Below, piece after piece: positions 43,188 through 52,462 of a stretch of DNA of 64,000 nucleotides. The stretch's first letter is position 1. Each line of letters opens with the position of its first letter. Origin of the DNA: Nocardioides malaquae. Lineage in GTDB: Bacteria > Actinomycetota > Actinomycetes > Propionibacteriales > Nocardioidaceae. The stretch lies in assembly GCF_015070385.1 (NCBI RefSeq), contig NZ_JADCSA010000006.1, positions 62,001 through 126,000 on the forward strand. The letters are read 5' to 3'. The notes under the pieces are model-generated. The model was not told the origin of the DNA. It saw nothing but the letters and a program-made list of their open reading frames with translations, and did no database searches. A program made the position numbers and the translations under genes.

Positions 43188-45047
43188 GTGGACGCGGACC
43201 GCGTAGAACTCGCAATGACCTCGGACCTCGACCGCCGTGTCACCGAGTTGAAGGACCTGCTGCCTGAGGCGTTCACTGACGGGGAGTTCGACCCGGCGAA
43301 GGCAGCCGAAGTTCTCGGCATCGCCACCACGGGCGAGCGTGAGCACTACGGGTTGCGGTGGGCAGGCAAGCAGGAAGCCCAAGCCTCCCTTCAGGTCGGT
43401 TCCGTTGCGACTCTCCGCCCGAACCTTGCGAAGTCCATCGACTACGACACGGCCCGCAACCTTGTCATCGAGGGTGACAACCTCGAAGTGCTCCGCCTGC
43501 TCCAGCGTGGGTACAACGACAAGGTCAAACTCATCTACATCGACCCGCCCTACAACACCGGCAACACCAACTGGCTGTACAACGACGACTTCTCCGACGG
43601 TCTGATTGCCTACCTTGAAGCGACCGGGCAGGTTGCGGAGGACGGCAACCGCAAGTCCTCCAAGACTGAAGCCGCCGGTCGCCGTCACTCCGGCTGGCTG
43701 TCGATGATGTACCCCCGCCTCGCGCTGGCACGGAACCTGTTGGCCCAAGACGGTGTCATCTTCGTGTCCATCGACGACAACGAAGTGCACAACCTGCGCC
43801 ACCTCATGGACGAGGTGTTCGGGCCGGAGAACTTCGTGGGCACTGTCATCTGGCAGAAGGTGTACTCCCCGAAGAGCAGCGCACGGCACTTCTCCGAGGA
43901 CCACGACTACCTCGTGGTGTACGCCCGCAACGCGAACGAGTGGACCCCCAACCTGCTGCCCCGCACGGCAGAGATGGACGCGGCGTACAAGAACCCCGAC
44001 AACGACCCTCGCGGCCCGTGGAAGAGCGGCGACCTCTCAGCCCGCAACTTCTACAGCAAGGGCACCTACCCCATCACCTGCCCCAGCGGACGTGTCATCG
44101 ACGGCCCGCCCAAGGGCAACTACTGGCGTGTCAGCGAAGAGTCATTCCGCGAAATGGATGCCGACGGTCGCATCTGGTGGGGCACGGACGGCAACGCAAC
44201 ACCGTCGGTGAAGCGGTTCCTGTCTGAGGTGAAGCAGGGACGTGTCCCGCAGACCCTGTGGACCTACAAGGAAGTCGGGCACAACCAAGACGCCAAGAAG
44301 CAGTTGCTGGAGCGCGTCACGTTCGAAACGTCCGACAGCGTGTTCGACACTCCCAAGCCCACGGGGCTCATCAGACGGATGCTGACCCTCGCCACCAGCC
44401 CAGACGGCGACGACATCGTGCTCGACTTCTTCGCAGGGTCGGGTTCCACCGCCGACGGTGTGCTGCAAGCCAACGCTGAGGATGGCGGCAACCGACGGTT
44501 CATCTCAGTTCAGTTCCCCGAGCCCACCGGGCACAGCGACTACGGAACCGTCGCTGACATCACCCGCACCCGAGTGGCAGCGGCCATCGAGGCAACTCAG
44601 AACACCGGTAACGCGGCCACCTGTCCTGCCGGAACGTTCGAGTTTCGCTACCTCGAACTGGCAGCGAGCAACTTCAAGGTGTGGGACTCAAGTACCGCGC
44701 CCACCAGCGAGCCTGAACTCGCCGAAGCCCTCGCCCTGTATTCCTCGAACCTTGCCGCCGACGCAGATGACCACGCAATCGTCGCCGAAGTCGTGCTGAA
44801 GGAAGGCGCAACGCTCGACCTGCCATGGCGGGACGTGTCCCTCGCCGGGGAACGAACCGTCCTCGTAGGAAACAAACTGGCCATCTGCCTCGCCCGCAAC
44901 GTCACCACCGAACTGACCGACGCACTCGTCGACCTCGGAGTCCCACGAGTGGTCATGCTCGACGCTGCTTTTACCGATAAGGACCAAGCGAAGAGCAATG
45001 CGTTCTATCGGTTGAAGAACGCCGACATCACGATGCGAACGGTGTAA
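43188..45047 (+). CDS. mod: Type III restriction-modification DNA adenine methyltransferase (Mod)
   Basis: 619 residues from GTG 43188, supported by AGGAG 8 nt upstream; earlier starts at 43158 and 43164 lack this. Beta-class N6-adenine methyltransferase order: catalytic DPPYNTG near 119-125, then the SAM-binding FAGSGS near 415-420, with the target-recognition region between and a C-terminal domain. It methylates one strand of an asymmetric recognition site and guides the Res subunit. The res gene follows after 4 bp. Its genes use GTA Val codons before non-Arg residues, unlike core genes here. Confidence 0.93.
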   Translation: MDADRVELAMTSDLDRRVTELKDLLPEAFTDGEFDPAKAAEVLGIATTGEREHYGLRWAGKQEAQASLQVGSVATLRPNLAKSIDYDTARNLVIEGDNLEVLRLLQRGYNDKVKLIYIDPPYNTGNTNWLYNDDFSDGLIAYLEATGQVAEDGNRKSSKTEAAGRRHSGWLSMMYPRLALARNLLAQDGVIFVSIDDNEVHNLRHLMDEVFGPENFVGTVIWQKVYSPKSSARHFSEDHDYLVVYARNANEWTPNLLPRTAEMDAAYKNPDNDPRGPWKSGDLSARNFYSKGTYPITCPSGRVIDGPPKGNYWRVSEESFREMDADGRIWWGTDGNATPSVKRFLSEVKQGRVPQTLWTYKEVGHNQDAKKQLLERVTFETSDSVFDTPKPTGLIRRMLTLATSPDGDDIVLDFFAGSGSTADGVLQANAEDGGNRRFISVQFPEPTGHSDYGTVADITRTRVAAAIEATQNTGNAATCPAGTFEFRYLELAASNFKVWDSSTAPTSEPELAEALALYSSNLAADADDHAIVAEVVLKEGATLDLPWRDVSLAGERTVLVGNKLAICLARNVTTELTDALVDLGVPRVVMLDAAFTDKDQAKSNAFYRLKNADITMRTV

Positions 45048-45051
45048 CCAC

Positions 45052-47787
45052 TTGACCACCCAACCTGCCCCAGTCGAGATTCAGTTCGACCCTGACCAAG
45101 AGTTCCAGCACGACGCCATCCGCGCAGTCGTCGACCTGTTCAGGGGCCAGTCCATGGCCCCCAGCCAGTTCGAGATGTCCCATGACGGCGCGCAAGGTGC
45201 GCTCATCAGCCACGTCGGGTTCGGCAACAACGTCATGGTCGCGGACGAGCAGGTCCGGGCGAACCTCGACGAAGTTCAGGACCGCAACGGCATCCCCGCT
45301 GCGTTCCGTGGCCTAGCCAACGACGCCGTGAGCACGCTGGCGTCGTGGGACTTCACCGTCGAGATGGAAACCGGCACCGGCAAGACCTACGTGTACCTGC
45401 GCACTGCGTTGGAGTTGAACAAGGAGTACGGGTTCACCAAGTTCGTCATCGTGGTCCCATCGGTCCCCATCCGTGAGGGCGTCGAACAGAACCTGCGGCT
45501 GCTGCAATCCCACTTCGCCGACCTCTACGACGGTCTCCAGTACGGCGTCGTCAAGTACGACTCGAAGGACCTCGCCCGCCTGCGGGGGTACGCGAACTCG
45601 AACTCGATGCAGTTCCTCATCATGAACATCGACGCGTTCAACAAGACCGACACCAACAAGATTTACGACGACACCCAAGACTCCATGATGGGCAACCGTC
45701 CCATCGACTTCATCCGCGCCTGCAACCCCATCGTCATCATCGACGAGCCACAGAACATGGAGTCCGACACCGCCAAGAAGGCCATCGCCGCCCTCAACCC
45801 GGCAGCGACCCTTAGGTACTCCGCCACCCACCGCGACCGCTACCAGCAGGTCTACCGACTCACCCCCGTGGATGCGTACCGGCTCGGCCTCGTCAAACGC
45901 ATCAGCGTGTGGTCGGTGACCGAGGAACTGAACGGCAACAAGCCCTACCTCAAGGTCCTCAAGGTCACCGCGAAGAAGACCACTGTGACCGCACAAGTCG
46001 AAGTGTCAGTCCTTACCGACGACGGCGTGAAGCGCAAGAAGGTCAACGTCACAGGCGGGAGAACACCCACCGACCTTCGCAAGGTCACCGACCTCGACAA
46101 CTACGACGGCTACGTAGTCGAAGACATCAACGCCGAAGGCGGCTACATCGAGTTCACCAACGGCACCGTCGTCGCAGTGGGCGACACCGAAGGCGCGTCC
46201 CACGACGAAGTGCAACGCGCCCAAATCCGCGCGACCATCGCGGAGCACCTCGACCGGGAACTGGAGTTCCACAAGCGACGCAACGACCCCGGTTTCGCAC
46301 CCACCAAGGTCCTGTCACTGTTCTTCATCGACAAGGTCGCCCACTACGCCCCCGACGACGGCAAGTTCCGCCGCTGGTTCACCGAGGAATACAACGCCGC
46401 CAAGGCACGCCCCAAGTACGCCGACCTTGACCTCCCCGCCGCCGACAAGGTCCACGACGGCTACTTCGCGGTCGACAAGAAGGGCACCGTGAAGGACTCC
46501 CGAGGGAGCGCTGCCACCGCAGACGACGCCACCGCCTACGAACTCATCATGAAAGACAAGCAGCGTCTGCTGTCCACTGACGAACCCCTCCGATTCATCT
46601 TCTCCCACTCTGCCCTCCGCGAAGGCTGGGACAACCCCAACGTGTTCGTCATCTGCACCCTCAACGACTCCAAGTCCGAGATGCGTAAGCGCCAAGAAAT
46701 CGGACGTGGCCTCCGCCTGCCCGTTGACGCCAACGGCAACCGCGTCACCGACCCCCGCGTAGCCAAACTGACTGTCGTAGCCAACGAGGCATACGACGAG
46801 TTCGCCGCCACCCTGCAACACGAAATCGAAGCGGAAACCGGCGTCAAGTTCGACAAGACCAGCATCGAGAACGCACGCGCCAAACGTGTCCCCGTCACCC
46901 GGCAGCCCAACACCATCAACAGCGAAGCGTTCAACGACCTCTGGGCACGCATCCAACACCGCACCACCTATCAGGTCACCTACTCCACCAGCGACCTAAT
47001 CAGCAACGCCGCAGCACGCCTCAGCCGCAAACCGTCACTGGTTGGCGCGAAAATCCGTGTCGTCAAGAGCGACGTCGACATCACTACCGACGGTGTTCAC
47101 GCTGACGTCGTAGCGGAGAAGAGCGCCATCACCGTCCAGAACTCCTACCCCATCCCCGACCTCCTCGGGAACCTCACCCGGCTGGTCCCCGTGAGCCGCG
47201 CCTCCATCGCCCAAATCCTCATCCAGTGCGGACGACTCGGCGAAGTCACCACCAACCCCCAACAGTTCATCGAACAAGCCCGCGACGCCATCGACCAGAC
47301 CCTCGCCGAACTCCTCGTCGACGGCATCAAATACGAAAAACGAGGCACCGGCACCAACTCTCTCTACGAGATGAGCCTCTTCCTCGACGAGAAGGAACGC
47401 GAAGAACTCGCAGCCCGCGTCTACGAAGTCACCAACACCAACAAGGCCCCCTACAGCCACGTCGTGTGGGACTCCACCCTCGAAGCCGAAGTCGCAGCCC
47501 GACTCGACGCCCACGAGGACGTCCTCGTGTTCCTCAAACTCCCACGCTGGTTCCTCATCGACACCCCCGTCGGCCCCTACAACCCCGACTGGGCCTACAT
47601 CAAACAAGACGAAGACGGCCACCAACGGCTCTACCTCGTCCGCGAAACCAAACCCACCCAAGACACCAGCGAACTGCGCAAGAAGGAGCATCTGAAGGTC
47701 GAGTTCGGCTACGCCCACTTCGCAGCCCTCGACGACGTCAACTTCGGTGTCATTGACAGCGCAGACCAGATTGCGGAGGGTTCGTGA
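45052..47787 (+). CDS. res: Type III restriction endonuclease subunit (Res)
   Basis: 911 residues beginning at TTG 45052, close behind mod. An SF2 motor: METGTGKT (Walker A, Lys111), DEPQ at 231 (DEAD-box equivalent), YSATHRD, SHSALREGWDNPNVF and EIGRGLRLP. A C-terminal PD-(D/E)xK nuclease carries Asp846 in YNPDWAYI and Glu865/Lys867 in VRETK. It needs Mod for DNA recognition and cuts when two head-to-head unmodified sites meet. All key residues are intact. Its stop overlaps the GTG of the next gene, so a third protein is translated with the system. Confidence 0.93.
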   Translation: MTTQPAPVEIQFDPDQEFQHDAIRAVVDLFRGQSMAPSQFEMSHDGAQGALISHVGFGNNVMVADEQVRANLDEVQDRNGIPAAFRGLANDAVSTLASWDFTVEMETGTGKTYVYLRTALELNKEYGFTKFVIVVPSVPIREGVEQNLRLLQSHFADLYDGLQYGVVKYDSKDLARLRGYANSNSMQFLIMNIDAFNKTDTNKIYDDTQDSMMGNRPIDFIRACNPIVIIDEPQNMESDTAKKAIAALNPAATLRYSATHRDRYQQVYRLTPVDAYRLGLVKRISVWSVTEELNGNKPYLKVLKVTAKKTTVTAQVEVSVLTDDGVKRKKVNVTGGRTPTDLRKVTDLDNYDGYVVEDINAEGGYIEFTNGTVVAVGDTEGASHDEVQRAQIRATIAEHLDRELEFHKRRNDPGFAPTKVLSLFFIDKVAHYAPDDGKFRRWFTEEYNAAKARPKYADLDLPAADKVHDGYFAVDKKGTVKDSRGSAATADDATAYELIMKDKQRLLSTDEPLRFIFSHSALREGWDNPNVFVICTLNDSKSEMRKRQEIGRGLRLPVDANGNRVTDPRVAKLTVVANEAYDEFAATLQHEIEAETGVKFDKTSIENARAKRVPVTRQPNTINSEAFNDLWARIQHRTTYQVTYSTSDLISNAAARLSRKPSLVGAKIRVVKSDVDITTDGVHADVVAEKSAITVQNSYPIPDLLGNLTRLVPVSRASIAQILIQCGRLGEVTTNPQQFIEQARDAIDQTLAELLVDGIKYEKRGTGTNSLYEMSLFLDEKEREELAARVYEVTNTNKAPYSHVVWDSTLEAEVAARLDAHEDVLVFLKLPRWFLIDTPVGPYNPDWAYIKQDEDGHQRLYLVRETKPTQDTSELRKKEHLKVEFGYAHFAALDDVNFGVIDSADQIAEGS

Positions 47788-49127
47788 CGGTTTCGGGAGG
47801 CTCAAAGCGATGGCTCAAGTCAAGGCTGGCGAATATTCACTTTCGCTCTAAACGACCCAAATTAGTTCGCCAAGAAGAAGTGGAACTCGTTCGCTATTTC
47901 TTTGCAATTCCTGAACCCCTTGCCTTCCCTGACGGTTTTCAGCACTTCTCAACGTTTCCCACCGGGGGCGAGAGCGAAGATTCAGCAACCATCCCCTACG
48001 CAGCACTGACGTTCCATCAGGTCGACGTCGAAGGTGGTCGCACAGAGACCGCCCAACGAGCCGTAATGAAAGTTGCGTCGCAGGCAGATGGGTTGGACAT
48101 AGACACTGATGGCAACGTGGAACCGATTGGCATTTCGGTTCCGTTCACCGTCGTGGAGGCAGTGACGCTCAGCGAATCGCCCGAGGAGATCTCCGAAGCG
48201 GATGCAGCACGTCCTCGGCGGTGGTCACCGCGACAGGATGCCTTCACGCGCTGCGTCGCAGCAGCCAACGAGGCATTGCGTGCCCATCGCCACGTAACCG
48301 AAGGCACCCACGGCCTTCTGACATACGTTCGCTTGCCTCTACTGGTGCTGACCTACAGAGCACCCGCTCTACGTAGATACGTCATCAAAGACCGCGAACT
48401 GCACGTCTTCATAGATCCCACTGGACACTGGGAGGGCGGCATCATGTTGCTCGACCACACCAACCTTGGCGACCCATTCCCCAGTCAAGATTGGACAGAA
48501 GAAACCACCGACGGATTCCGCCATTGGTTGACCGAACTCCAATCCGACAATCCCCTACTCCTCTGGCGAGAAAGATACGTAGAAGCACGTCGCGCACTCC
48601 ATGTAACTGGCGATCTTACAAGTACGGTACTACTCGCCAATACATCTTGCGAGGTACTACTGGACACTGTGCTCGCACTCCTCCTATGGGAAGAGGGCGT
48701 CACAGAAGCGGACGCGGCACCAATTTTTGAACAAGGCAAAATTCTAAAGCGAGTCAACACTCAGTTCCCAGTCAAACTGAGAGGGAATTGGTCCGTCGAT
48801 AGTCAAGGGCCACTCGCAGACTGGTACCAGAACGCTTACCGACTCAGGCACAGAATCATTCACGGCGGATACCATCCCACCGAAGCCGAAGCCGAAACTG
48901 CCCTCAACGTTGCACACGCCCTCCAGGATTTTCTGTGGGAACGCCTCGTGGACCGACGCAACACATACCCACGTTCGACACTCATCACCGTGGCCCAGTC
49001 CGGACTCGAAAACAGGAACCTCTGGTCAGGGAAGATCAAGAAATTCTCAGAAGAAGTGGGGCCAACAGAAACCCGTTGGCTTACGGCGTACAGCACCTAC
49101 TACCGCAACCTCATCGCGCTGCTCTGA
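47784..49127 (+). CDS. HEPN-like protein with R-x4-H motif, coupled to type III R-M
   Basis: 447 residues from GTG 47784, sharing 4 bp with the res stop. The N-terminal 250 residues are beta-rich and of unknown fold. The C-terminal helical part has RLRHRIIHGGYHP with Arg355 and His360, the R-x4-H pattern of HEPN ribonucleases, preceded by a long helix (LANTSCEVLLDTVLALLLWEE) typical of the fold. HEPN nucleases act as RNA-cleaving effectors in many antiphage systems. Translational coupling suggests an add-on effector or backup when restriction fails. The HEPN assignment is inferred from motif and helices, not homology. Confidence 0.65.
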   Translation: MTVSGGSKRWLKSRLANIHFRSKRPKLVRQEEVELVRYFFAIPEPLAFPDGFQHFSTFPTGGESEDSATIPYAALTFHQVDVEGGRTETAQRAVMKVASQADGLDIDTDGNVEPIGISVPFTVVEAVTLSESPEEISEADAARPRRWSPRQDAFTRCVAAANEALRAHRHVTEGTHGLLTYVRLPLLVLTYRAPALRRYVIKDRELHVFIDPTGHWEGGIMLLDHTNLGDPFPSQDWTEETTDGFRHWLTELQSDNPLLLWRERYVEARRALHVTGDLTSTVLLANTSCEVLLDTVLALLLWEEGVTEADAAPIFEQGKILKRVNTQFPVKLRGNWSVDSQGPLADWYQNAYRLRHRIIHGGYHPTEAEAETALNVAHALQDFLWERLVDRRNTYPRSTLITVAQSGLENRNLWSGKIKKFSEEVGPTETRWLTAYSTYYRNLIALL

Positions 49128-49221
49128 GCGACGTCTCTGGCGCATCTCAGCGCTCAATGCTCACAAAACTGTCGGCAGTGTCCGATATACCCCTCAACAT
49201 CGACGAACCGGGGGGATCGGC

Positions 49222-51123
49222 TTGCGCAACTCAGTCACTGGTGCACCTTCGAAGGTGCCTGCACGGCATGAAGCGAGAGACTCGCTTGCCTTCCTGACCG
49301 ATGACACGCGGCAGGTGTGGGCGGTTGACCGGGCGACCGGTCACCCGCGCTACCTCGCGGATGGCATGGCTCGACAGGTGCGTGAGGAAGCGAAGCGGGA
49401 CTGGCGGTGCCCTGTGCCGGGGTGCACGGTGGAGATCACCACCGTGGCGAGTGACTCCCGTCGTGACCACTTCCGGCACAACCAGCCAGCGCCCCACCCG
49501 TCCGATGGTGAGAGTGAAGCGCACCTGTCAGCGAAGGCGATGCTCGCCGAGTGGGCGTCCCAGCGGGTTCCTGCCGGTGGGTCGGTGCGTGAAGAGCAGA
49601 CGGTGAAGGACCCTGCAACATCCATCCACCGCATCGCAGATGTCATGGTCACATGGCCTGATCAGCGGCTCACGGCGTTCGAGGTTGAGTACAAGCCGTT
49701 CACCCCGGACGCTTGGCGTACCAAGCAAGCCGACTACGACACGAAGCACGTTGCATGCGCATGGCTTCTCGGCCACACACGCATCAAGCCAGTCGTCGAA
49801 CCTGACTCGGACATGTCGCTCTTAGGGCCAGTCAAGGTTCGAGTGCCTGAACTGGCTCGGGCCTTCATCGATTCCGGTCGACACGTCCTCATCGTGAACC
49901 CGCAAACCCGGCAGGTTGGGACTCTGGCAGCCGACCCCGAATTCACCTATCGAGTTCGACAGTTCGCCTCCGAGGCGTACCTGCGTGTTGACGACCTTTC
50001 GGTGTGCCGCCTTGACCCCGTTCTCGGTCTCGTGACCCCCGGAATGTGGGCCATCGACGAAGCCGCGCGCCTGCGCGAAGCAGCGGCACGTGTCGCCGAA
50101 GAGGAAGCCCTACGGCGACGGCAGGGACTGCTCGCCCGACTCGACCAGACCCGCGATCCCCAGGGCAACCGGACGTACAGACGGACTCTGGAAGAGATCG
50201 ACGCCGATAACCTCAAACGTTGGACCGCGTCTCCGTGGAAGGCCCGCGCTCATGAGGTGTGGGGCATCGGGCTTCCTGCGTTCATCGCTGATCGCGGTGA
50301 ACGCCCTCGGGGAGTCCACGCGTTCCCGGCGCACTGGCACACCGTCCTGTTCATCACTCAAGTTCACGGTCGCCCCGCCGGACACACCTTCACCGTCAAA
50401 GACATCTACGCCGCGTTCACCCAGAACCACATCCGAACCACCTACGACAACCGAAGACTGTTCCGATCCGTCATCGAGTTCCTCGAACGCCTCCAGCACG
50501 AACGACACATCACGATCCACAGCGACAACGCCAACGGGTGGGTCCAACACCTCACCGTCGTCGACCGAGAAGCACTCCTGAGAGCCGAAGCAGAGGAACG
50601 AGCCCGCCGAGACCGCGAACGCCAAGGACTCCTACAGCAGCAAGCCGAACAACACCGTTTGCGGCAAGAAGACGAACGGAGGCGGGACGAAGAATCCCGC
50701 CGGGAGCGCGAGGCACGCCAGAAGCATCACCTCGCACTCACGAAGCGCTGGGTAGCGTCAGAGGCACACCGGGCGACCCTACTGATCTACAACACCATCC
50801 CAGTCCACATCCGATGGGAAGGTGGGCTTTACCGCCGCAGCATCGACGCTGACCCCACCCAATGGCACGCCGAAATCTTCCTGCGCTGCATCTACGACAA
50901 GCCAGCCGGAACCGTCGTCACCGTCGCCGACGCACTGACCGCTCTCACCGTCGCCGACATCAACCTCGTCTCCCCGCCCGAAGCCACACGCGCAGTCGAG
51001 GACTACCTCTATAACCTCCACCAGCGCGGGCTACTCGTTCGCGTCGACGATCAGACATTTGAAACCCCGCCTGCTGCCCACGAGGTCCTTCCAGTTGAGG
51101 ACCCCCAAGAGGGCCTCTGGTGA
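49222..51123 (+). CDS. CoiA-like nuclease with long C-terminal extension
   Basis: 633 residues from TTG 49222 (LRNSVTGAPS), the start that follows a G-rich site and lies past the previous stop; earlier in-frame starts would overlap the HEPN-like gene. The CoiA-like N-terminus has a zinc pair CPVPGC (63-68), HFRH (83-86), SEAHLSAK and a PD-(D/E)xK-like core Asp140 (ADVMV) with Glu154/Glu156 in FEVEYK. A charged coiled coil (570-630 of the open frame) and a C-terminal domain ending in DKPAGTVVTVADALTALTV follow. CoiA-type nucleases cleave DNA; use in defence is an inference from location. A decayed copy of its 3' end lies at 57.8 kb. Confidence 0.7.
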   Translation: MRNSVTGAPSKVPARHEARDSLAFLTDDTRQVWAVDRATGHPRYLADGMARQVREEAKRDWRCPVPGCTVEITTVASDSRRDHFRHNQPAPHPSDGESEAHLSAKAMLAEWASQRVPAGGSVREEQTVKDPATSIHRIADVMVTWPDQRLTAFEVEYKPFTPDAWRTKQADYDTKHVACAWLLGHTRIKPVVEPDSDMSLLGPVKVRVPELARAFIDSGRHVLIVNPQTRQVGTLAADPEFTYRVRQFASEAYLRVDDLSVCRLDPVLGLVTPGMWAIDEAARLREAAARVAEEEALRRRQGLLARLDQTRDPQGNRTYRRTLEEIDADNLKRWTASPWKARAHEVWGIGLPAFIADRGERPRGVHAFPAHWHTVLFITQVHGRPAGHTFTVKDIYAAFTQNHIRTTYDNRRLFRSVIEFLERLQHERHITIHSDNANGWVQHLTVVDREALLRAEAEERARRDRERQGLLQQQAEQHRLRQEDERRRDEESRREREARQKHHLALTKRWVASEAHRATLLIYNTIPVHIRWEGGLYRRSIDADPTQWHAEIFLRCIYDKPAGTVVTVADALTALTVADINLVSPPEATRAVEDYLYNLHQRGLLVRVDDQTFETPPAAHEVLPVEDPQEGLW

Positions 51124-51138
51124 CCGCCACGATTCGAG

Positions 51139-51177
51139 CCAAGACGAACCCGGTCTTTGCATAGGGTGGTGCGCGTC
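51139..51177 (+). promoter_or_regulatory. Shared promoter-like element, copy 1
   Basis: An inverted repeat AAGAC-N7-GTCTT (51141-51157) followed at once by TGCATAGGGT, whose TAGGGT fits an actinobacterial -10 (TAnnnT), then GCGCGTC. The same roughly 40-bp arrangement recurs at 55367 before the DUF262 gene. Here it lies 200 bp before the gene at 51380, with the 51-bp hairpin repeat in between. A shared regulator of two island units is the simplest reading. Confidence 0.55.
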
Positions 51178-51205
51178 CTGGAGAGAGCCACTGAGCCACT
51201 CATTC

Positions 51206-51256
51206 GGGTCTGCTGCACGGATAGGTCACACTGACACCTGATCGTGCAGCAGTCCC
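51206..51256. repeat. 51-bp hairpin repeat, copy 1
   Basis: 14-bp arms (GGGTCTGCTGCACG against CGTGCAGCAGTCCC, one mismatch) flank a 23-nt centre with GATAGGTCACACTGAC. The copy at 57744 has the same centre apart from one base. Sits in the 256-bp space between the CoiA-like gene and the unknown pair, between the promoter-like element and the start codon, so it would form in the 5' leader of the mRNA if transcribed from there. Confidence 0.75.
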
Positions 51257-51379
51257 CTGTGACGAAACGGATGCCACGAAGCCACTCCCAACCGGACCTC
51301 AAGTGCGCGAGGATGACCCAATATCGACTCAAACGATGTCACGGATGAGCCCAAGCACAGGACGCGAAGGGGGTTGGCC

Positions 51380-52462
51380 ATGTCCATGTCACGCTTCGAC
51401 GAACTTGTGTGGTCGGCCGCCCTGAACGGTGCCGCCCCCTCCCTGCCGTCGCTGGTTGCGGGAAGCGCAGGTAGACCGTCCGAGTGCGTCGTTTTTGAAA
51501 CGGTCATCGTGGCTGAGGAGGTGGAGCCACTCGACCTCCTGTCGGGTGGCCACACGGTCAACGTTGGGCAGCGTTCGGTCATGCTTGTCAGTGACCGTGA
51601 CGGCGACTTCGTGCTTGTTGCTGAACCGGCTGGCGCGGAGGGTGTCTTCCACATCGTAGGGAGCACGCCCTCGTCCGATGCTCGTTGGCAGCGCATTGAG
51701 CGGCGTATCAGAAGTAGCGCCCCGAACCTCGTGCCCTGCTTTTTAAACCACAACGATTTCGCCGACATTGGGTCGGCGCTCAGTGAATTCGGGACGGTCG
51801 AAGTGCGTACCCTGTCGGCGCGCCACCGACGGGACCCCAAATCCATCAACCTGTCGTGGAAGCGCGACGAGTACCAACTGCGCCCAGATCATCGAGCCGC
51901 TATCGAAGAAGCCGAAGAGCAAGAAGCCTCCCTTCGCAGCCTCCGGCTCTACCTCGCTGAAAGCGAGGGGCTGGACCTGCATGTCCGTCGCGTCTCAGGG
52001 GCCACCTTTTACAGCGGGAACTTTGAGGTCTTCAACTCAGTTGTCCTCCCGCGTCTCGCTAATGCGGCTGACAGGCGACGTCGTCTGATGCATGACCGGC
52101 AGCGTCGAGCAGGTGCCCCCGTCCCGGAACCCATCGAAGTCGTCCTGCCCATCGACCGGTTCAAGGGAGCCGACGACACCGCAAAGATCCTCGACCACAT
52201 CGCGAAGGTCAGCCACCTGAGCCACGCGGTCCTCCACCGCAACCCCTACTTCCATCTGTCTGTAACCGACCACCATGACGGTTCAAACTTCGATGTCATG
52301 GTCACGTCCGCAGACCGCATCCAAATCACCCCCGGCTTCCGTGCCTCACCGGGGGCGTTTACCGAACTCGCCCAATACCTCGGGGACTGGTTCGCGGCAG
52401 ACAGGATCAGCGAAGCGGCCACGGAGCAAGCGTTCTCCATCTACGACCTTATCTCTCGGTGA
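51380..52462 (+). CDS. Unknown defence-island protein, first of a coupled pair
   Basis: 360 residues from ATG 51380 (GAAGGGGG upstream; ATG 51386 and TTG 51374 are alternatives). Mixed alpha/beta, soluble. N-terminal beta strands (VVFETVIVAEEVEPL, SVMLVSDRDGDFVLVAEP), a charged helical middle (RRDPKSINLSWKRDEYQL, EEAEEQEASLRSLRLYLAES) and a C-terminal strand region (YFHLSVTDHHDGSNFDVMV). No nucleotide-binding or nuclease motif that I can name. The stop overlaps the GTG of the next gene, so the two products are likely a complex. Confidence 0.65.
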   Translation: MSMSRFDELVWSAALNGAAPSLPSLVAGSAGRPSECVVFETVIVAEEVEPLDLLSGGHTVNVGQRSVMLVSDRDGDFVLVAEPAGAEGVFHIVGSTPSSDARWQRIERRIRSSAPNLVPCFLNHNDFADIGSALSEFGTVEVRTLSARHRRDPKSINLSWKRDEYQLRPDHRAAIEEAEEQEASLRSLRLYLAESEGLDLHVRRVSGATFYSGNFEVFNSVVLPRLANAADRRRRLMHDRQRRAGAPVPEPIEVVLPIDRFKGADDTAKILDHIAKVSHLSHAVLHRNPYFHLSVTDHHDGSNFDVMVTSADRIQITPGFRASPGAFTELAQYLGDWFAADRISEAATEQAFSIYDLISR

